A stretch of 64,000 nt of DNA from Desmodus rotundus (Eukaryota; Chordata; Mammalia; Chiroptera; Phyllostomidae), in the NCBI RefSeq assembly GCF_022682495.2, contig NC_071396.1:22193735-22257734 (forward strand). Reading direction: 5' to 3'. Position numbers and translations under genes: made by a program. Every line of letters begins with the position of its first letter. Within the stretch, counting starts at the first letter, position 1. Below, one piece after another: positions 56,637 through 64,000 of this stretch. The notes beneath the pieces were generated by a model that made no database searches, had not been told where the DNA came from, and saw only the letters and a list, made by a program, of their open reading frames with translations.

Positions 56637-58820
56637 ATGGCGATGGCGATGGCGATGTCGGACAGTGGGGCAAGCCGCCTGCGGCGGCAGCTGGAGTCGG
56701 GAAGCTTTGAGGCGCGGCTGTACGTGAAACAGCTCTCGCAGCAGTCAGACGGGGACCGGGACCTGCAGGAACACCGGCAGCGCATCCAGGCGCTGGCGGA
56801 GGAGACGGCGCAGAACCTCAAGCGTAACGTCTACCAGAACTACCGGCAGTTCATAGAGACGGCCCGTGAGATCTCCTACTTGGAGAGCGAGATGTATCAG
56901 CTCAGCCATCTGCTGACTGAGCAGAAGAGCAGCCTGGAGAGCATTCCGCTTACCCTGCTGCCGGCTGCCGCCGCCGCCGGGGCCGCAGCGGCCGCCGGGG
57001 GGGAGGAGGGAGGAGGGGGCGCGGGCTGCCGAGACCACCGCCGGGGCCAGGCTGGTCTTTTCCCTACCCCCGGCGGCGCCTCCCGCGACTGCGCCGGTCC
57101 GGGCGAGGAGGGAAAGCAGCGCACTCTCACCACCCTGCTTGAGAAGGTGGAAGGCTGCAGGCACCTGCTGGAGACGCCTGGACAGTACCTGGTATACAAC
57201 GGGGACCTGGTGGAATACGAGGCGGACCACATGGCCCAGTTGCAGCGGGTACACGGCTTTCTCATGAACGACTGTTTGTTGGTGGCCACCTGGCTGCCAC
57301 AGCGGCGGGGGATGTATCGCTACAACGCCCTCTATCCCCTGGATGGTTTGGCCGTGGTCAATGTCAAGGACAACCCGCCCATGAAGGACATGTTTAAGCT
57401 GCTGATGTTTCCCGAGAGCCGCATTTTTCAGGCAGAAAATGCTAAAATCAAACGAGAGTGGCTGGAGGTGCTGGAAGAAACCAAGAGGGCTCTCAGTGAA
57501 AAAAGACGAAGGGAGCAGGAGGAGGCAGCAGCTCCTCGAGGGCCGCCCCAAGTGGCTGCCAAAGCTGGTAACCCATTTGAGGACGAAGAAGAAGACGAAC
57601 CAGCTGTTCCCGAGGTGGAAGAAGAGAAGGTGGACCTCTCGATGGAATGGATCCAGGAGTTGCCTGAGGACCTGGATGTCTGCATTGCCCAGAGGGACTT
57701 CGAAGGGGCGGTCGACCTGCTGGATAAGTTGAACAACTACCTAGAAGATAAGCCCAGTCCACCTCCGGTAAAAGAACTGAGGGCCAAAGTGGATGAGCGC
57801 GTCCGACAGCTGACCAAGGTGCTCATGTTTGAACTGTCCCCAGGTCGTTCCCTGAGAGGGGGTCCGAAGGCTACGCGCCGGGCGGTTTCTCAGCTCATCC
57901 GGCTTGGCCAGTGCACGAAGGCTTGTGAGCTGTTTCTGCGGAACAGGGCGGCAGCTGTGCACACGGCCATCCGCCAGCTTCGCATTGAAGGTGCCACTTT
58001 ACTCTACATTCATAAGCTGTGCCACGTCTTCTTCACCAGCCTCCTGGAGACCGCACGGGAATTTGAGACGGACTTCGCAGGCACTGACAGTGGCTGCTAC
58101 TCTGCCTTCGTGGTCTGGGCGAGATCGGCCATGGGCATGTTCGTGGATGCTTTCAGCAAGCAGGTGTTTGACAGTAAGGAGAGCCTCTCTACAGCAGCTG
58201 AGTGTGTCAAAGTAGCGAAGGAGCACTGTCAGCAACTGGGTGACATTGGACTAGACCTCACCTTCATCGTCCATGCCCTTCTGGTGAAAGACATCCAAGG
58301 GGCCTTGCACAGTTACAAAGAAATCATAATTGAAGCCACCAAACACCGCAACTCAGAGGAGATGTGGAGGAGGATGAACCTGATGACTCCGGAGGCGCTG
58401 GGTAAGCTCAAAGAGGAGATGAAGAACTGTGGGGTGAGTAACTTTGAGCAGTACACGGGGGATGACTGCTGGGTGAACCTGAGCTACACAGTGGTCGCTT
58501 TTACCAAACAGACCATGGGCTTCTTGGAAGAGGCGCTGAAGCTGTATTTCCCAGAGCTGCACATGGTGCTTTTGGAGAGCCTGATGGAGATCATTTTGGT
58601 TGCTGTTCAACATGTGGATTATAGTCTTCGGTGTGAGCAGGACCCAGAGAAGAAGGCTTTTATCAGACAGAACGCATCCTTTCTGTATGAAACAGTCCTC
58701 CCCGTGGTGGAGAGGAGGTTCGAAGAAGGTGTAGGGAAACCCGCCAAGCAACTCCAGGACCTGAGGAATGCATCGAGACTTATTCGCGTGAATCCTGAGA
58801 GTACAACTTCAGTGGTCTGA
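56637..58820 (+). CDS. EXOC8: EXOC8, exocyst complex subunit Exo84
   Basis: Single uninterrupted frame of 727 codons ending in TGA, as in the intronless human gene (725 residues as recalled). Exo84 is a subunit of the octameric exocyst, which tethers secretory vesicles to the plasma membrane and binds the GTPase Ral. An N-terminal coiled-coil (about 20-105) is followed by an Ala/Gly-rich linker (about 110-150). The PH domain is at about 182-284, with GQYLVYNGDL at its start. An NPF motif with a following acidic stretch lies at 312-322. The helical Exo84 C-terminal domain runs from about 335 to 720. The chosen ATG lies in ACGGAAATGG, and three ATGGCG units encode the MAMAMA start, so initiation at the second or third Met is possible. 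The protein ends in STTSVV. Confidence 0.98.
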   Translation: MAMAMAMSDSGASRLRRQLESGSFEARLYVKQLSQQSDGDRDLQEHRQRIQALAEETAQNLKRNVYQNYRQFIETAREISYLESEMYQLSHLLTEQKSSLESIPLTLLPAAAAAGAAAAAGGEEGGGGAGCRDHRRGQAGLFPTPGGASRDCAGPGEEGKQRTLTTLLEKVEGCRHLLETPGQYLVYNGDLVEYEADHMAQLQRVHGFLMNDCLLVATWLPQRRGMYRYNALYPLDGLAVVNVKDNPPMKDMFKLLMFPESRIFQAENAKIKREWLEVLEETKRALSEKRRREQEEAAAPRGPPQVAAKAGNPFEDEEEDEPAVPEVEEEKVDLSMEWIQELPEDLDVCIAQRDFEGAVDLLDKLNNYLEDKPSPPPVKELRAKVDERVRQLTKVLMFELSPGRSLRGGPKATRRAVSQLIRLGQCTKACELFLRNRAAAVHTAIRQLRIEGATLLYIHKLCHVFFTSLLETAREFETDFAGTDSGCYSAFVVWARSAMGMFVDAFSKQVFDSKESLSTAAECVKVAKEHCQQLGDIGLDLTFIVHALLVKDIQGALHSYKEIIIEATKHRNSEEMWRRMNLMTPEALGKLKEEMKNCGVSNFEQYTGDDCWVNLSYTVVAFTKQTMGFLEEALKLYFPELHMVLLESLMEIILVAVQHVDYSLRCEQDPEKKAFIRQNASFLYETVLPVVERRFEEGVGKPAKQLQDLRNASRLIRVNPESTTSVV

Positions 58821-61330
58821 CGCCTGGCTCTGTTTATATGTATACGTCTATATTGTCTCTATATTATTTATATTTATATTAAGTCACAGTAGCATTTCTC
58901 TGTAGTCTCAAACACAACTTAACAATAAGAGATGCCCTCTCAGATAGAAATCCAAAAGGAGAAAGAAGAAAATGTTAAACCCAAGTAACAAAAACATTGC
59001 AATTAATAAAATATATGATATGCTTTCCTTTTAAGTTATGTTAACTCTCTAGTGAATATATTGCCATACTGTATGATTTTAGCTTATCCTTTAAGTCAAA
59101 ACACACTTTCTCATAGTACATATTATGCAGCACAAGGAAGTAATATGTCTAAGTATTTTATGAAAAGGTTCCCAGTTTGCTAAAATGTTAGATTTCTTAA
59201 AGGGTCCAGTGCCATATAAAAAACACTCTGCTTCATATACTTTCCCACCTTAAAATGTGATTAAACACCTAGGGGGCGGGGGGAGGAGGAGATGAGAACA
59301 TTGGTTTTAGGGTAAATTGTGTTCAAGAGAATTCCTTCCTGAAAGTAGCTGGTGTGTGCACTCAAATGCTCTGAGCCTGGTAGCACACGAGTTCATAGAG
59401 CAGCCCAGCAAACACCTCCAGTGGGATTCCAATGGCTGGTTATTTCCAGCTGCTCATTAGCAGCTTGATAGTGTTTGGTTTGGGAGCATTTACTTGACAA
59501 TCTTAGGGACTATGACAAATATTTTTTTCAACATAGTCCTGAACTGTGAGAATGTCCAGCTAGGGCTTTTGTCTTTATCATTAAAAATAATAATAAAAAC
59601 AGGACACATTAAGGAACCCGGCAGCACTTCTAATTTTTAGCTGCCTCTCCTCCCTTCTAAAGTGGCTCAAACTTCATGCAAATGGAAGAAAAGTTTTCTC
59701 TGAAATACATGTTTAGATACCAGGATGTGGTGGATGGGAAATTAGGAAAAAAGCATATACAAGCCCCATACTGCTCTCAAGTATCACTGCTTTGAGCGGA
59801 GAATTGTGTTTGCTTTTTTGGTAACAAAGTAGAGAACAGAAAGGTGAGACAATGTACCCAAAACCAAGGGATAAAAAGAGCCTCCTGAAGACTCCTAGAA
59901 TGCCCCAGGCTGCATTTTTCCTATTTTATCTTTTATTTTACTTTCTTATTTTTTTTAATGAACATAATCCTTCCTCTAGATTGTTTAATAAAACAAAAAT
60001 AACTAAGGAAATTTGAACTTCCCAAGATTTCTAATCTATTGCCTCTGCCAGGTACCGATTCTACAACATTGCTCGTACTCTGAGACAAGTTATGCCAGCT
60101 GAGACCCATTTTTCCCAGCTCCAAGTTGTGACTCTTATTCATAGGTGCCATTTCTGATGCCAGTTACTTCAAAGGGTCATTTCTTTTATCTGAATAAAAA
60201 TAGTGGTATTAAGACTGTGGAAATTATGTAAAACCTCACATAGCTTCCAATACTGGCTTAGTTACAATTGTAAAACTCCTTGACTTAATGATACTCAGGC
60301 CAGAGGAGCCTTTTATTTTATATTTAGCTCTGCTCATTTAAAAGGTTGAAAATTATCAAAGTTAGAGATTTTCTTTCACTAAGTTTTTTTTGCATAACTT
60401 TGGGATTTCCTGTATAATAACCATACTGGATATCTCTGCTGAACAAAAAGTTATAATTTGTCTTTTTTAAGATCACTGAAAACTTGAATTTGATAAAAAT
60501 GTTGTGATTTACTTTGTGCCACTTACAGTTTCTAAGATGATAATGTATGAAACACATAGTGTGTAAATACTTGATGCTGGGTCCGTAAAATGATCGTCTG
60601 CAATGAAAACTTCCTTGAAGGCATGGAGTTATAAAAACTTAACTGTGTATACTCATATTTTAATGGTTGCTTCTGCGTAGAACTGTGCTTTCTAAAACCG
60701 GAAGTCAGAATTCCCTTCTGTTAGAATATGCGCGCTCCTTCGTCAAAGTTGTAGCTGAAGGAAGTATGCTTTTGGTGGATCAGGTAGCGTGGGGGGCTGC
60801 TTCTAGCCCCCTACTGTTCAGAGGGTACCTCTGTGCCCGGGCACAGCGATTATATGGCCGTTCCTCGGGATGGGGTCAGAGCTCTTGTGATTTTTGTTTC
60901 ATTCGATCCAAGGCGAGTGCTGAAACTTGTGTGCACGTAGAGGTTGCTCAGAATGTAGCACGCACTGTAATGAACCACTGAAGGGTTGATGGCCTTGCTT
61001 GCTGGCCTCAGACGTAACGCCGTCACTGAGCTTGGGATCACAGACTTTGCTGAACTCGTGACTGCTGGAAAAAGACGTCCTGTGGAATTAAGTCTCTCTC
61101 TGACGAAAGCCTCCCGTCACGTAAGTGCTGAAAACTCTCGTTTTTGTTTAAAATAGTACCTGTGCTTACACGGTCAGCGTTTGTATTTTGCAACTTGCTT
61201 ACCAGGGACTGGCCATTGGGGACCTGGCGTGTTGTGTAAAACCGGTGTGTGGACACGTTGCCTGTCGCCAGGCTGTGACAGGAGGGAACCTGAGACGTTT
61301 GTCAAAATAAAGCTTACCGTTTTTCTTACA
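58821..61330 (+). other. EXOC8: EXOC8 3' UTR
   Basis: About 2.5 kb without a recognised interspersed repeat, which contrasts with the repeat-dense DNA beyond 61430. It ends shortly after AATAAA at 61306-61311, followed by a T-rich segment. Other AATAAA hexamers at 59005, 59989 and 60193 could give shorter forms. The length agrees with human EXOC8. Confidence 0.7.
61306..61311 (+). terminator. EXOC8: EXOC8 polyadenylation signal
   Basis: Canonical AATAAA, with GT/T-rich sequence (CCGTTTTTCTTAC) within 15-30 bases downstream. Confidence 0.6.
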
Positions 61331-61434
61331 CTGGATAACACTGGTTGGGGTAATGATGTTCTCCTATGTCTCTTTCTTTATCCGGGATTTAATATTCTTC
61401 TGTCCCGTTACTGAAACACAGTATGAAAGAGCCT

Positions 61435-61565
61435 GCTCTGGCCCTGGCAGGGTGCTGGGTTGGAGTGCCGTCCCTTACACCAAAAGGTTGCGGGTTTGAT
61501 CCCCGGTCAGGGCACACACCTAGGTTTTGGGTTCCTTAGTCTCAGGTGAGGATTAAAAAAAAGAA
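61435..61565 (+). mobile_element. Truncated Ves SINE (sense)
   Basis: GGCCCTGGCAGGGTGCTGGG head, B-box GGTTGCGGGTTTGATCCCC, then an A-rich end. The pyrimidine tail is missing. Confidence 0.8.
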
Positions 61566-61571
61566 AAAGAA

Positions 61572-61735
61572 CCTGGAGAGGTTTTTGTTTTTTTTTTTAA
61601 TTGATTTGAGAGAGAGAGAAGCATCAGCTTGTTTTACTTAGTGGTTGAGTGTTCTTTGTGCCCTGACCAGGACTGAACGCACAACCTTGGCGTATGAGGG
61701 CAGCGCGCTGAACGACTGAGCCATCCAGCCAGGGT
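61572..61735 (-). mobile_element. Ves-related SINE (antisense)
   Basis: T-run, TTGATTTGAGAGAGAGAGAAG, GACTGAACGCACAACC (B-box complement) and CTGAGCCATCCAGCCAGGG. The interior resembles the 50278 copy more than the standard Ves. Confidence 0.85.
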
Positions 61736-61825
61736 GGTTCAGCTTTTCTATATGGGGATGAAAGGTAGGAAGCTGTTAGCTAACTTGAATGAGTTCTGCC
61801 TGCTGTCAGAAGTGTGGGTAAATCA

Positions 61826-61962
61826 GCCCTGGCCGGTGTGTTCAGTGGATTGAGCGCCGGCGACGGGTCCCCAGTAGGGGGTGTATGAGAGGCAACCAAT
61901 CAATGTCTCCTCTTCCTCCCCCCTCTCTAAAAATAAAATAAAATATTTTTAAAAAAGAGAAT
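61826..61962 (+). mobile_element. Ves SINE (sense), internally deleted
   Basis: GCCCTGGCCGGTGTGTTCAG head, and a deletion removes much of the tRNA-related half. A perfect 13-bp target duplication TGTGGGTAAATCA flanks it (61813-61825 and 61963-61975). Confidence 0.92.
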
Positions 61963-61979
61963 TGTGGGTAAATCAGATC

Positions 61980-62635
61980 TCCATTTTTAAACATTCCCTT
62001 CAGTTGGAAATTTCAGCCATACGAAATGTGAATTTACTCTAAAAAGTAGATTCTATACCATCTGCATATTCCTAATTGGATAAAATAGAATGTAGGCCAT
62101 AAGACCTAGGAACTAGGATCATAAATGACAACGGATGTGTTTTTTTTAATGAAACACTGAGGTAACTATCACGTATAATTGACTTAGAAAATGTATTGAA
62201 TGCTATGCCTCACGTTGGCTATCATGTGATTTAAAATTGGACAAAATGGAGATTAAAACTGGAAAAAATAAATCAGAATAAATTGCAAAACTGTTACTAA
62301 TTAAATTAATGAAATTAAGTAGTTGAATGCAAACAGTTGCAAAAAAATAAAGCTGTTGTAGTTTCAGTACTGTGGGAACACTGAGCAAGGAGAGACCAGC
62401 GTTATTTTGAGGAATTTGGAAAGTCATCCTGAAATTATGTGTGGATAGGGCTATGTGACACCTTCCAGAGACTCCTCTGCCAAAGTGTTCATTTTAAGTG
62501 TAAGCAAACATCGTCAAATTGCTCTCTCAGCCTGGTTGCCCGTCACACCTTCTCCCCAACAGAACAGAACACCTGCTTCCTTAAATGTTAATTACATTCA
62601 TTCATTGGTTTTTAATAAAATTATTAGTAATAAGA
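61980..62635. other. AT-rich flank, no recognised feature
   Basis: No repeat, exon or RNA gene identified. Confidence 0.5.
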
Positions 62636-62639
62636 TTTA

Positions 62640-63615
62640 GTTATTTTTACTAATCTGTGGAAAAATAGCATCTAGTTTTGTTTGTAATTTTTGAGTGAGG
62701 TTGAGCAACTTTTTATTTCTTATTTCGTTAAATACTTGTTTACATCCTTCACCATTCTTTCCTCAGATTTGTCTTCATAGTTACGATGCTGTAGAAGTAT
62801 ACTGTATATTTAGGAAATTAATTCTTCATATGTACAAAGTAGATTTTTTTCTATTTATTAATTTGTTATTTTTGTACTACAGGAAGTTTTAGTCTGTTAT
62901 GAAGTCTGATTTATCTGTACTTTTTTCTTGGTGACTTTCCTATTTCTCACCAGGCTTAGAAAGGTCTTATTTACTCCTAGATGTTAAAAACATGCATGTT
63001 TTTCTTCTAGTAATTTATTATAATGTTTAAATTTTTGCTTCATCTAGAATTCATTTTAGAGTAAAAAAATGATGTAAGAATTCCATTTTCCCACAAATAA
63101 TTAGCAAGTTGTTGCAACAACTGTGAGTCATCTTTTTTCCCCATTGACTTGAAATCCCATTTTAATAATATATTACCTTTATAGTAGATGTGCATTTGGG
63201 TACATTTTTAGGCTCTATATTCTTTCACTGATATTTATTTTTCTTTTTTTTTAAAGATCTTATTTATTTATTTTTTAGAGAGGGGAAGCGAGGGACAAAG
63301 AGAGGGAGAGAAACATCAGTGTGTGGTTGCCTCTCAAGCTCCCCCTACTTTATTGCTAGCATTTCATCTGTTCGTGCTGTTGTGAATGAAATCTTTACCT
63401 TCATTAAGTTTTCTGACTGTAGGGAACACACTGATTTTAATTACAGATGCTGTAACTGGTGCCTTATGTAATTATCTTACGGATTTTAATAGTCTCCTGG
63501 TTGTTTCTTTGGAGTTTTCAAGTACATAATCACATCAACTACAAATAAAGATCATTTCGCCTTTTTTCAGTTTTTATACATTTTATGTAGTTCTCTTGAT
63601 ATTCTCTATTAAATT
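62640..63615 (-). mobile_element. Ancient L1 (antisense), split by a SINE
   Basis: T-rich antisense L1 ORF2 text, for example TCAGATTTGTCTTCATAG and later CACACTGATTTTAATTACAG. It resumes after the Ves copy at 63250-63345. All frames are broken. Confidence 0.6.
63250..63347 (-). mobile_element. Truncated Ves SINE (antisense)
   Basis: TTTAAAGATCTTATTTATTTA, GA-rich tail, AGAAACATCAGTGTGTGGTTG and a break after CCCCCTACT. The head is absent. Confidence 0.88.
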
Positions 63616-63642
63616 GAGCCTCCAAAACTATATTAAATCATA

Positions 63643-63777
63643 CAGGTAGGTTAAGAAGAATAATAACTAACAATAATAATATTTAAATATATAAGAATAA
63701 TAATACAATAACTAATAATACGAGGATAAACTACATTTCACATACTCATAACTGTAAACCTACTTTTGCCCACCCCT
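63643..63777. mobile_element. Mariner-type MITE with an eroded left end
   Basis: The right end AAACCTACTTTTGCCCACCCC is intact. The left end TACAGGTAGGTTAAG has lost about ten bases of the terminal repeat. The interior is a run of AATAATA-type repeats. Confidence 0.75.
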
Positions 63778-63779
63778 AT

Positions 63780-64000
63780 TTTTTTTTTTTGCTTCATGTT
63801 AATATCAAGGAATTAAGAATTATACAAGATGTGTATCTAGTAGGAATGTTTTTCCTGTTTCTTCCTTGAAGTGTGAAAACCCAGAAGGAGGAAACCCAGT
63901 GAGGTAAGCCCAGCATCTGCAAGTCCTCTTTTCCTAAGCCTTCTGCCACTTTACCACTGGCTGAGAAGTTGAAATGTCAGCAAATACATGGGGCTGGGGA
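63780..64000. other. Flank, no recognised feature
   Basis: A T-run, then unremarkable sequence to the end of the window. Confidence 0.5.

Larger units (their letters stand above)
55740..57180. promoter_or_regulatory. CpG island spanning SPRTN exon 1 and EXOC8 5' end
   Basis: CpG is frequent over this interval compared with its near-absence in the flanks. It covers SPRTN exon 1, the intergenic spacer and the first part of the EXOC8 coding region. Boundaries are approximate and not computed. Confidence 0.75.

Noticed and set aside
56745..57551. 268-codon open frame antisense to EXOC8
   Set aside because: It lies opposite the GC-rich, strongly conserved EXOC8 coding frame. Long antisense frames are expected there, and it resembles no family.
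60667..60981. 104-codon frame in the EXOC8 3' UTR
   Set aside because: No recognisable similarity, no Kozak or splice context, and located within a probable 3' UTR.

Overview
This is mammalian nuclear DNA, almost certainly from a microbat (Yangochiroptera). The organism call rests on repeats: about 15 copies of a tRNA-derived SINE with the Ves consensus of bats (5' head GCCCTGGCTGG, 3' GA-rich tail), ORF2-less half-L1 elements, and several short mariner-type DNA elements of the kind that expanded in vesper bats. Three protein-coding genes are present, in the order and orientation of human 1q42.2: EGLN1 (+), SPRTN (-) and EXOC8 (+). EGLN1 and SPRTN are tail to tail; SPRTN and EXOC8 are head to head.

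Layout. 1-27970 is the 3' part of the long first intron of EGLN1. Exon 1, which encodes the MYND finger, lies upstream of the window. The intron holds L1, half-L1, L2, MIR, Ves, MER5-like and mariner copies separated by unremarkable AT-rich sequence. 27971-35370 carries EGLN1 coding exons 2-5, which encode the catalytic part of the HIF prolyl hydroxylase PHD2 from residue 298 to 426. Its 3' UTR runs to about 37790. 37791-45884 is intergenic and contains a complete solo retroviral LTR. 45885-55999 is SPRTN, five coding exons on the minus strand encoding a 481-residue DNA-protein crosslink protease. 56000-56636 is a CpG-rich bidirectional promoter. 56637-58820 is the intact single-exon EXOC8 gene (727 residues, exocyst subunit Exo84) with a 3' UTR to about 61330. 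61331-64000 is repeat-rich flank.

The genes are functionally unrelated: oxygen sensing, replication-coupled protein-crosslink repair, and vesicle tethering. The only likely shared control is the SPRTN/EXOC8 promoter, which has a TCTCGCGAGA palindrome and two identical NRF1-like 12-mers. I found no convincing new biological system. The points most worth checking are a Gln-to-Pro change at the first position of the SPRTN PCNA-interaction motif, the two half-L1 copies, the solo LTR with a perfect target duplication, and the promoter architecture. Exon boundaries come from splice sites, reading phase and remembered human proteins. Repeat classes come from recognition by eye, so their ends are approximate.
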